Shown here: positions 1-5,485 of the stretch, piece by piece
Position numbering within the stretch: the first letter of the stretch is position 1
How the letters are laid out: the number at the start of each line of letters is the position of its first letter
From: an uncultured Clostridia bacterium
Lineage (GTDB): Bacteria; Bacillota; Clostridia; Oscillospirales; Acutalibacteraceae
DNA length: 7,093 nt
Assembly: GCA_946409885.1 (NCBI GenBank)
Contig: CAMJYF010000093.1
Coordinates: 1-7,093 of the forward strand
Direction of reading: 5' to 3'
Notes under the pieces: model-generated
The model's input: the letters and a program-made list of their open reading frames with translations, nothing else
Told to the model about the DNA's origin: nothing
Database searches by the model: none
Position numbers and translations under genes: made by a program

Positions 1-51
1 TAAAATATTCTTAATAGTATCGACATCTTCTGCATTTTTTGCTAATTGTTC

Positions 52-80
52 TTGACATTTCATATCTGATGTTGTATCAT
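52..80 (+). promoter_or_regulatory. Sigma-A type promoter of the dockerin protein gene
   Basis: A perfect -35 hexamer TTGACA (52-57) is followed after exactly 17 bases by TATCAT (75-80), a 5-of-6 match to the -10 consensus. The surroundings are AT-rich. Transcription would start near 87, giving a leader of about 44 bases before the ATG at 131. AGGAGG at 117-122, 8 bases before the ATG, is a strong ribosome binding site. The near-consensus promoter and strong ribosome binding site together suggest a highly expressed gene. The match is seen directly; activity is inferred. Confidence 0.8.
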
Positions 81-130
81 ATGCCTTGAACATTATTGAG
101 ATGTTTATCAATTTTTAGGAGGTCCTTTTT

Positions 131-1156
131 ATGTCAAAAAAGGTAAAACGCACGATCTCAGTCATCATTGCAGCTATCATGCTGCTCAGCACCATGTCCG
201 TTCTTGCTTTTGCTGACCTTCCCACCTATCCGGAAGCCACAAGCAAGGAAACTGTCCCTCATGAGCACGTTGCGGCTTACAATGCTGACGGCACCGTCAA
301 AGAGACGCTGGCCGAGTACGTACAGCCCACCTGCGTCAAGGAAGGCAGCAAAGAGTATTTCGTAAAGTGCACGATCTGCGGCAAAGAGATCCCCGGCACC
401 CGTAGAAAGGTTACCGTCGATGTCCTTGAGAGCCATCATCAGGCTGGCCCCGTCAGCATCGAAAAGATCAAGCAGCCCACCTGCGACGCCGAAGGTTCTT
501 ACTATGAAGTCGTTCGCTGCGTGCTTTGCAACGAAGTTCTTTCCAAGACTCTGGTCAAGGTTTCCAAGACCAACGCTCACGTGCCGGATCTCCCCGTGAA
601 GGAGAACGTCGTTCCCGCTACCTGCGCTGACGAAGGTTCCTACAAGTCCGTCACTTACTGCAAGGTTTGCGGCCTGGAGCTTGCTTCTGTCCTGAAGGTC
701 ATCCCGAAGCTCAACTACCACAAGGCTCCCGCTGGTGCTTATGTCAACGGCAAAACCCGTACCTGCGCTGACGGTGCTGAAGAGTGCGTCATCTGCGGCG
801 CTGAGCTGAAGCCCGCGATCCCCCACACTTGGGATGCCGGCACGGTTACCATCAAGGCTACCGCTACCACTCAGGGTATGATCACCTACAGATGCCTTAT
901 CAACGGCTGCAACGCTCACTATGATGTGACCACTCCCGTTATCGACAACCCCTCCAAGGTTGGCGACGTTGATGGCGATGGCAAAGTCACCACGGCTGAC
1001 GCCCGTCTGATCCTCAGATATGCTGTTGGTCTTGGCAAGTATGACAAGGTCATCACTGCTCTCACCGAGAAGTTCGCTGATATGGATGGCAACGCCAAGA
1101 TTGAGCCCGCTGACGCTCGTATGGCTCTTCGCGCTGCTGTTGGTCTCCCGAACTGA
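131..1156 (+). CDS. Secreted dockerin protein with repeated Cys/His modules
   Basis: A 341-residue exported protein. Residues 1-28 form a signal peptide: basic MSKKVKR, a hydrophobic core, and a likely cut after AFA. Residues about 44-265 hold four modules and one degenerate module. Each of the first three has a (P)TC or ATC, then EGS, then CxxC[G/N] 12 residues after the first Cys (C68/C80/C83, C118/C130/C133, C165/C177/C180), and a His 17-20 residues further on. The fourth is shorter (C212/C219/C222, H232); the fifth keeps only C255 and C260. Residues 277-340 are a type I dockerin: two calcium-binding loops (D279/D281/D283/D290 and D317/D319/N321/D328), each followed by a similar helix ending AVGL. 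Dockerins bind cohesins on cellulosome scaffoldins or cell-surface proteins, so this is probably a non-catalytic component carried on such a complex. No catalytic domain is visible. The role of the Cys modules is unknown; metal binding is possible. The gene has its own promoter and terminator. Confidence 0.9.
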   Translation: MSKKVKRTISVIIAAIMLLSTMSVLAFADLPTYPEATSKETVPHEHVAAYNADGTVKETLAEYVQPTCVKEGSKEYFVKCTICGKEIPGTRRKVTVDVLESHHQAGPVSIEKIKQPTCDAEGSYYEVVRCVLCNEVLSKTLVKVSKTNAHVPDLPVKENVVPATCADEGSYKSVTYCKVCGLELASVLKVIPKLNYHKAPAGAYVNGKTRTCADGAEECVICGAELKPAIPHTWDAGTVTIKATATTQGMITYRCLINGCNAHYDVTTPVIDNPSKVGDVDGDGKVTTADARLILRYAVGLGKYDKVITALTEKFADMDGNAKIEPADARMALRAAVGLPN

Positions 1157-1198
1157 TTGCTGACCGGCAAATCGCAGAATAATTTCTGAATGATCCCG

Positions 1199-1231
1199 AA
1201 CCCCGTAAAGGAAACTTTACGGGGTTCTTTT
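1199..1231 (+). terminator. Rho-independent terminator of the dockerin protein gene
   Basis: A perfect 12-bp stem (1199-1210 with 1215-1226) closes on a GAAA tetraloop and is followed by a T-rich tail (TTCTTTT). It lies 42 bases after the TGA stop. The GNRA loop and uninterrupted stem make this a strong intrinsic terminator. Confidence 0.93.
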
Positions 1232-1345
1232 CATGCATGGAAATCGATTCATCAATCAATAAACAGTGAAACAATCCACCGGGCTACAAAGGAGGTGGCA
1301 ATCAATAACTCATTGACAAATGTCAAATAACAAAGATTTCTTGAT
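1232..1345. other. Convergent gap with orphan Shine-Dalgarno and TTGACA dyad
   Basis: This stretch lies between two facing terminators and carries no open reading frame I can support. It contains AAAGGAGGT (1288-1296), an almost perfect match to the 16S anti-Shine-Dalgarno, with no ATG, GTG or TTG at suitable spacing. It also has an inverted repeat TTGACA-AA-TGTCAA (1313-1326) and two copies of AATCAATAA (1254-1262 and 1300-1308). It may be the remnant of a lost gene or an operator; neither can be shown from sequence alone. Confidence 0.4.
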
Positions 1346-1348
1346 AAA

Positions 1349-1376
1349 AAAATGCAGGCCGCGAAGCCTGCATTTT
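1349..1376 (-). terminator. Rho-independent terminator of the leucine dehydrogenase gene
   Basis: An 11-bp perfect stem (1349-1359 with 1366-1376) with a 6-base loop lies 26 bases past the minus-strand stop at 1403. Read on the minus strand, the stem is followed by a run of T (complement of the A run starting at 1346), as expected for an intrinsic terminator. On the plus strand the stem ends in TTTT followed by GTAA, so it may also stop any transcription leaking past the terminator at 1199-1231. Confidence 0.9.
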
Positions 1377-1402
1377 GTAAGTGTATTGGAATGATTCGTG
1401 GA

Positions 1403-2440
1403 TCAAAGTCCGTTTTTGATACGGTTCTCAGCAAAGCGTTGGGCGATGACGCCCTCGGGTTCGCCGGTGGCCTTGGATTCCTCCAGAATGCCGTAAACCG
1501 TGTTGTAGATGTTGTGGACCTGCTTCAGGACGTTCTCCTTGTTGTAGGTGGTGAACGCTTCCTGACCGGCGTTGATAACGCCGCCGCCGTTGATGATGAA
1601 ATCGGGCGCGTAGACGATGCCCTTCTTTTTCAGGGCGATGCCGCACTCGTCGTCAAGAATCACGTTGTTGGCAGCGCCGGCGATGGCCTTGCACTTGAAC
1701 TGCGGAATGGTGTCATAGTTGACGATGGCGCCCAGCGCGCAGGGAGCAAAGATGTCACAGTCAACACCGTAGATCTCGTCGGCGGCCACTTCGGTAGCGC
1801 CCAGCTCGTTGACGGCCTTCGCCATGATCTCGCGGTTCTTGTTGTTGCAGACGATCAGCTTGGCGCCGGCCTCATGCAGCTTGCAGGCCAGATCGAAACC
1901 GACCTTGCCAAGGCCCTGCACAGCGATGGTCAGACCGTTCAGGTCGTCGGTGCCGAACACAAACTTCGCGGTCGCTCTGATACCATCAAAGCAGCCGATG
2001 GCGGTAAAGGGGGAAGGATCGCCGCTGACGTCCGCGCGGCCCACCACGTAATTGGTCTTGCGCAGCATGATATCCGCGTCGTGGGTATCGGTGTTCACGT
2101 CTTCTGCGGTCAGGTAACGGCCGCCAAGGCTCTCCACGCACTCCGCATAGGCTTCAAACAGAGCGTCGGTCTTCTCGCTGGGATCGGCAATGATCACGCC
2201 CTTGCCGCCGCCGATGGGCATACCGGCAGCCGCGTTTTTGAAGCTCATGCCTCTGGAAAGACGAAGCACGTCGAACAGAGCGGCGTCCATGCTCTTATAA
2301 GGATACAGACGGCAACCGCCGAGGGCCGGACCCAGCTTGGTGCTGTGGATGGCGATGATGCACTTCAGACCGGCCTTTTCGTTGTTAAAAAACGCTACTT
2401 CTTCATGACCGTACTGAGCGATCATTTCAACAGTGTTCAT
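1403..2440 (-). CDS. Leucine (branched-chain amino-acid) dehydrogenase
   Basis: A 345-residue cytoplasmic enzyme of the Glu/Leu/Phe/Val dehydrogenase superfamily. It would reversibly deaminate leucine, valine or isoleucine to the 2-oxo acid and ammonia using NAD(P). The N-terminal catalytic domain has the substrate-loop motif GPALGGCR (37-44), K68 in MSFKNAAAG, K80 in GGGK, and the TAEDV motif (111-115). Both lysines fall at the numbers known for Bacillus leucine dehydrogenases. The Rossmann domain begins near 170 with GxGxxG in VQGLGKVG (174-181), then DIFAPCALGA (229-238) and the GGGVIN motif (285-290). A112 and V288 occupy positions that are Ala and Val in leucine dehydrogenases but Gly and Leu in phenylalanine dehydrogenases, favouring aliphatic substrates. 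Oddity: the acidic residue expected at the end of the second Rossmann strand is Asn (N199). The ATG at 2440 is chosen over an in-frame TTG at 2449 because GGAG (2451-2454) is 10 bases from the ATG but would nearly touch the TTG. Valine dehydrogenase is the main alternative name. Confidence 0.9.
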   Translation of the reverse strand: MNTVEMIAQYGHEEVAFFNNEKAGLKCIIAIHSTKLGPALGGCRLYPYKSMDAALFDVLRLSRGMSFKNAAAGMPIGGGKGVIIADPSEKTDALFEAYAECVESLGGRYLTAEDVNTDTHDADIMLRKTNYVVGRADVSGDPSPFTAIGCFDGIRATAKFVFGTDDLNGLTIAVQGLGKVGFDLACKLHEAGAKLIVCNNKNREIMAKAVNELGATEVAADEIYGVDCDIFAPCALGAIVNYDTIPQFKCKAIAGAANNVILDDECGIALKKKGIVYAPDFIINGGGVINAGQEAFTTYNKENVLKQVHNIYNTVYGILEESKATGEPEGVIAQRFAENRIKNGL

Positions 2441-2450
2441 TGGTATCAAA

Positions 2451-2459
2451 CTCCTTTTT
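2451..2459 (-). promoter_or_regulatory. Ribosome binding site that decides the leucine dehydrogenase start
   Basis: On the minus strand this reads AAAAAGGAG. It is 10 bases upstream of the ATG at 2440 and only one base from the competing TTG at 2449, so initiation at the ATG is favoured. Confidence 0.75.
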
Positions 2460-2477
2460 GTAAATATTTACCTTTAT

Positions 2478-2506
2478 ATAATAAAATTTTATGAATAAAA
2501 AGTCAA
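2478..2506 (-). promoter_or_regulatory. Sigma-A type promoter of the leucine dehydrogenase gene
   Basis: On the minus strand, TTGACT (2506-2501) and TATTAT (2483-2478) are separated by 17 bases; each matches consensus at 5 of 6 positions. Transcription would start near 2471, about 30 bases before the ATG. This gives the gene its own transcription unit despite sharing a strand with the symporter upstream. No clear operator is visible. Confidence 0.75.
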
Positions 2507-2613
2507 TCTTTTTCATTCTCTGTTACGATAAAAAAAACTGCAGCATATAATGAAAAAAAGTGATAGAAAAGCAAAGGCAGCGCAAAGCGCCCGACTGTTG
2601 GCAAAGGTTGTTA

Positions 2614-4245
2614 TCACTCCGTCCCGCTTTCCGCGTCCGCGTCGTGGGTGATATGCTCCGCGGTGGCGGTGCGGCGTTCGTTCAGCTCCCGGTACATGCG
2701 GTCCCGGGTCTGTTTGTCGATATTGAACCAGAACATGGGGATCATGCTGGTCAGCACCAGTATGGCCGGCAGCAGGGTAGCCATGGCGAAAATGCCCTTC
2801 TGTGCCTTCCAGGATTGCTCCCGCCCTTCGGTGTAGGCGGTCTGGTCGTAGTCGATCCATTTGAGGTACAGGGGCTGCAGCACGCCGTTGATCCGCGCCG
2901 GGATCTTGCATAGCAGGGTCGCCGCGGCGGCCAGCGTGGCCTCGTTCCGGCAGCCGCATTGCCATTCCAGATAGTCGTTGCACTCGTTGCTGATCTCGGA
3001 GATGGAGATGGACCTGGCCCCCCAGAAGGTGGCGTAAAGGCACTCCCACACGGCAGTGACCGGCAGCATGGGGGAGGTGAACAGCGACAGCAGCGTATTC
3101 TCCTTGATCTCGCCTTTTACAATGGTGTATTTGGTGGCGGGCTTCTGAAAGAAATATTTCCCGTCCTTGCGCTTTAAAAAACGCCCGTAAAACCACAGGG
3201 GGATGTAGAAGGTTTTGGCGAACACCTGGCCGATCATATAGATGGATTTGGTGGAAAAGTGCGCCGCCAGCTTGTTGTAGTTGGCGAAGGTGGTGGGCTG
3301 GAAGAAGAAGGAGGGGATCCCGGCGAAGGTCTCAAAGGTGGTAAAATCCAACACCTGACGGTAGTAATCGTTGGTGGAAAGGCCGGTGCCGAAGGAGCCC
3401 AGCGCGTTGGAGATCAGATAGGCCCGCACGGGGCGGTGGCTGAACACGATGCGGAGGCTGTCCCGGATGCGGGGCTTTTCGATCTTCTGGTGAACCCGCT
3501 CCCGGGCGATGGTGGTGTACCAGGAGATGATCACGCCGGAAAGCACGGTAGTGATAGCCCCCACGATCATCAGCGACCGGCCGATCAGCTGGTCGCTGGG
3601 CAGGTTGGATTTTACGATGCCGTGCTTGATGAAATCCAGCAGAAATTCCACAAACAGGTCGGGCAGGCGGGAATAGATGATGCTGAAATAGCCGGAAACC
3701 GCCAGCAGCCGCCGCCGGTCGCTGGGGTAGGGCGTGATGGTGGAAAGGTACCCGCCCACGGCGATCCCTTTGAAGTTGCCCACCAGCTCAATGAGCATGT
3801 TCAGCAATATATACAGGATGAATTTGCCCACGTGCAGGAAGTCGTTCACCGCCGCCGCGGGCAGCATCAGCGGCAGCAGCCAGAACAGGGTGGCGATCAC
3901 CGCGTAGGGCAAGCCGCCCATAAAGATGTACGGAATGAACTTGCCCCAGCGGGTGCGGGTCTTTTCGATGATGAAGCTGACCAAAAAGTCGTCCACGATA
4001 TCCCACACGCCGCCGATCAGGTTGTTCACGGACTGAAAACTGAGGTCGATCTTCAGCACGCTGTTGGTGAACAGATCCTTGTGCCCGTCGATATTAAAGC
4101 CCGTGCTGCCGTCAAACAGCATGTAGCCGATGGTCTGCTTGCGGGAGATCACCCGCCGGTCCACGTCCACCAATTGCCGCAGCCGCGCGTTGACCTGTTC
4201 CATCTCCTGTCCGCCGGAAGGGGCAGGCCGTTCATTACGCGTCAT
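2614..4245 (-). CDS. GPH/MelB-type cation symporter, major facilitator superfamily
   Basis: A 543-residue polytopic membrane protein of the glycoside-pentoside-hexuronide:cation symporter family, which typically imports sugars or sugar acids with Na+ or H+. The signature is WDIVDDF (81-87) followed by TRTRWGKFIPYI (96-107), closely matching MelB helix II and the loop after it. D82 and D86 align with the two MelB cation-binding aspartates (D55, D59). Hydrophobic segments are clear near 106-128, 140-165, 181-205, 225-245, 335-353 and 484-508. The C-terminus (MFWFNIDKQTRDRMYRELNERR, split around 504-525) resembles the usual GPH tail. It is longer than typical family members (about 450-480 residues); the extra length includes a hydrophilic charged stretch at about 355-383. 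The ATG at 4245 is preceded by AAGGGG at suitable distance. It starts 18 bases after the stop of the zinc-ribbon gene, so co-transcription is likely. Substrate cannot be assigned: no glycosidase or regulator is adjacent. Confidence 0.85.
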   Translation of the reverse strand: MTRNERPAPSGGQEMEQVNARLRQLVDVDRRVISRKQTIGYMLFDGSTGFNIDGHKDLFTNSVLKIDLSFQSVNNLIGGVWDIVDDFLVSFIIEKTRTRWGKFIPYIFMGGLPYAVIATLFWLLPLMLPAAAVNDFLHVGKFILYILLNMLIELVGNFKGIAVGGYLSTITPYPSDRRRLLAVSGYFSIIYSRLPDLFVEFLLDFIKHGIVKSNLPSDQLIGRSLMIVGAITTVLSGVIISWYTTIARERVHQKIEKPRIRDSLRIVFSHRPVRAYLISNALGSFGTGLSTNDYYRQVLDFTTFETFAGIPSFFFQPTTFANYNKLAAHFSTKSIYMIGQVFAKTFYIPLWFYGRFLKRKDGKYFFQKPATKYTIVKGEIKENTLLSLFTSPMLPVTAVWECLYATFWGARSISISEISNECNDYLEWQCGCRNEATLAAAATLLCKIPARINGVLQPLYLKWIDYDQTAYTEGREQSWKAQKGIFAMATLLPAILVLTSMIPMFWFNIDKQTRDRMYRELNERRTATAEHITHDADAESGTE

Positions 4246-4263
4246 GATAGCACCCCTTTCCTC

Positions 4264-5232
4264 TCATTTCCACGCCGCTTTTTCTTCCCGTTCCCGCTCT
4301 GCCGCTGCGGCGGCGCGGGCGCGGGTCTCGTCCTGCATCTTCGTCAGGGCGTCCGCCATTTTCCGGCGGATCTCCAGCTCGCTCATGCCCTGCTTCACGT
4401 AACCGAAATACTCGTCGCTGGGCAGGCCTCCCACGTAACTGACCGTCCGCTTTATTGGCATACCGCGTTTGGCCAGAAACAGGTTGTAGACCAGCAGCGC
4501 CGCCAGCAGGCCCAGGTACACAAAAGCCCCCCAACCCAGCGCGCCGGAGGTGTACCCCGGCAGGGAAGAGGGGATATCCGTCCGCAGAAAGCACACGGCG
4601 GCGCCAGCGCCGCAGCCCAGCAGCGCCAGATTCAGCAGCAGGTTGCGCCCCTTGCCGTGCTTACCCAGCGACATGGGGGTGCAGATCAGGCACACCAGCA
4701 CCAGCGCCAGCGACGCCAGCAGCAGCGCGGCGGCCAGCGACAGGGGATCGCCTTTTGCGGCGGCGGAAAACACGCTGCCGAAGCCCTCTCCGGAAAGGTG
4801 ATTATATACCTGCACGGCTCCGCCGCTGGCAGAGAGGGCCGGGGCGGCCAGCCGGAACAGCGGCGCATATTCCTCTTTGAGGGCGCAGCGCAGTGCAACG
4901 GCCCCGTCCTCGGAAAGCTGCTCGGTGATGGCCATCGCGTTCACCCCGGCAATGGCCCGGGGGCCTTCCAGTCGGAATAGAGGCAGAAAAGCGCTCACCA
5001 GCGACAGAATCGTGATCGCCAGCCGCGCGATGGCCCAGGGCGAGCCGAAAAACGCCGCCTTGGCCCGGTCCAGCTTCGGCTGGAACCCGGCGTGCTCAAT
5101 CTCCGTCCGCTCGGTTTCCGCTAGCAGACGCTCGTTGGAGGCAAAGTACACCATGTTCACGCCGCAGGCCGGGCAGTTGGGCCGCCAGTGGTAAAGCCGC
5201 AGCTTTTTGCCGCAGTGGGGGCAGTTTGCCAT
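4264..5232 (-). CDS. Zinc-ribbon membrane protein of unknown function
   Basis: A 322-residue protein I cannot assign to a named family. The N-terminus has a two-knuckle zinc ribbon, CPHC (4-7) and CPAC (20-23), separated by 12 residues. A charged linker (about 33-58) follows. Four hydrophobic segments fit membrane spans: about 65-87, 163-187, 197-216 and 232-254. Between the first two lies a roughly 75-residue soluble loop (88-162). The C-terminal tail (about 255-322) is highly charged and helix-prone, with an alanine run and RERE-type repeats ending in WK. With an even number of spans, both the zinc ribbon and the tail would lie on the same side, probably the cytoplasm. The gene sits 18 bases upstream of the symporter and probably forms an operon with it, suggesting a regulatory or accessory role for transport (inference). 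The start is set by GGGGAGGG 6 bases upstream of the ATG at 5232; an in-frame GTG at 5289 has no ribosome binding site. Confidence 0.75.
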   Translation of the reverse strand: MANCPHCGKKLRLYHWRPNCPACGVNMVYFASNERLLAETERTEIEHAGFQPKLDRAKAAFFGSPWAIARLAITILSLVSAFLPLFRLEGPRAIAGVNAMAITEQLSEDGAVALRCALKEEYAPLFRLAAPALSASGGAVQVYNHLSGEGFGSVFSAAAKGDPLSLAAALLLASLALVLVCLICTPMSLGKHGKGRNLLLNLALLGCGAGAAVCFLRTDIPSSLPGYTSGALGWGAFVYLGLLAALLVYNLFLAKRGMPIKRTVSYVGGLPSDEYFGYVKQGMSELEIRRKMADALTKMQDETRARAAAAAEREREEKAAWK

Positions 5233-5238
5233 CAATAT

Positions 5239-5246
5239 CCCTCCCC
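5239..5246 (-). promoter_or_regulatory. Ribosome binding site that decides the zinc-ribbon protein start
   Basis: On the minus strand this reads GGGGAGGG, 6 bases upstream of the ATG at 5232. It places the start directly before the MANCPHC zinc-ribbon sequence and excludes the longer GTG-initiated reading at 5289. Confidence 0.75.
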
Positions 5247-5311
5247 GTGAAAAAATCAGGAATAACGCGCGGGCCGGTGAGGACTCCACCTTATCCTGTC
5301 TATCAATAGGC

Positions 5312-5335
5312 GATATCCGGTCAATGATATCCGGT
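5312..5335 (-). repeat. Tandem 10-bp direct repeat in the leader of the zinc-ribbon/symporter operon
   Basis: GATATCCGGT occurs twice on the plus strand, at 5312-5321 and 5326-5335, separated by CAAT (14-base period). A TCAAT lies just before each copy region. If the promoter proposed at 5351-5379 is used, the repeats sit about +9 to +32 of the transcript, a plausible repressor site. Binding is inference. Confidence 0.45.
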
Positions 5336-5350
5336 GCTCTTTATATTTCT

Positions 5351-5379
5351 ATCATAACAAAACCGCGCGGAAAACGCAA
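5351..5379 (-). promoter_or_regulatory. Possible promoter of the zinc-ribbon/symporter operon
   Basis: On the minus strand, TATGAT (5356-5351, 5 of 6 to the -10 consensus) lies 17 bases after TTGCGT (5379-5374, a weak -35). The -35 falls inside the terminator hairpin of the upstream hydrolase gene. A start near 5344 would give a leader of about 110 bases. The weak -35 makes this tentative; an alternative TTGACC at 5324-5319 has no good -10. Confidence 0.35.
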
Positions 5380-5408
5380 GAACGAATCCGCGTTTTCCGC
5401 ACGGTTTT
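5359..5408 (-). terminator. Long hairpin terminator of the LCAT-like hydrolase gene
   Basis: An inverted repeat pairs 5367-5377 with 5390-5400 (11 bp) and 5359-5365 with 5402-5408 (7 bp), with one mismatch between the two stem parts and a 12-base loop. It lies about 78 bases past the minus-strand stop at 5486. On the minus strand the last arm ends in TTTTGTTAT, a modest U-rich tail. The A/T-rich stem ends would allow it to act in both directions. Confidence 0.75.
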
Positions 5409-5485
5409 CGATGAGGTTTTCGGTTGAAAGCAAACCGGCGCGGGAGAAATGGTTCTCCCGCGTCGGGTGAGGGGATCGGAGGGGG

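Noticed and set aside
1313..1349. Plus-strand promoter starting at TTGACA 1313
   Set aside because: No acceptable -10 hexamer at 16-18 bases and no gene downstream on that strand.
2441..2449. TTG start three codons upstream for the dehydrogenase
   Set aside because: The GGAG is one base away, too close for initiation; ATG at 2440 has usable spacing.
1352..2494. A 380-codon plus-strand frame antisense to the leucine dehydrogenase
   Set aside because: It starts inside a terminator stem and mirrors the dehydrogenase, whose motifs are unambiguous.
2580..2590. GCGC-AAA-GCGC as a terminator of the symporter gene
   Set aside because: Only four base pairs with no immediate T run on the minus strand; nearby T runs lack a hairpin. 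The symporter transcript may simply read through toward the dehydrogenase.
3259..4980. A 573-codon plus-strand open reading frame antisense to the symporter and the zinc-ribbon gene
   Set aside because: It spans two well-supported opposite-strand genes and their gap. Its protein is Gly/Gln/His/Arg-rich without domains, and stop-free antisense frames are common opposite GC-rich codons.
5233..5289. GTG start giving a 19-residue N-terminal extension of the zinc-ribbon protein
   Set aside because: No Shine-Dalgarno precedes it, whereas GGGGAGGG sits 6 bases before the ATG at 5232.
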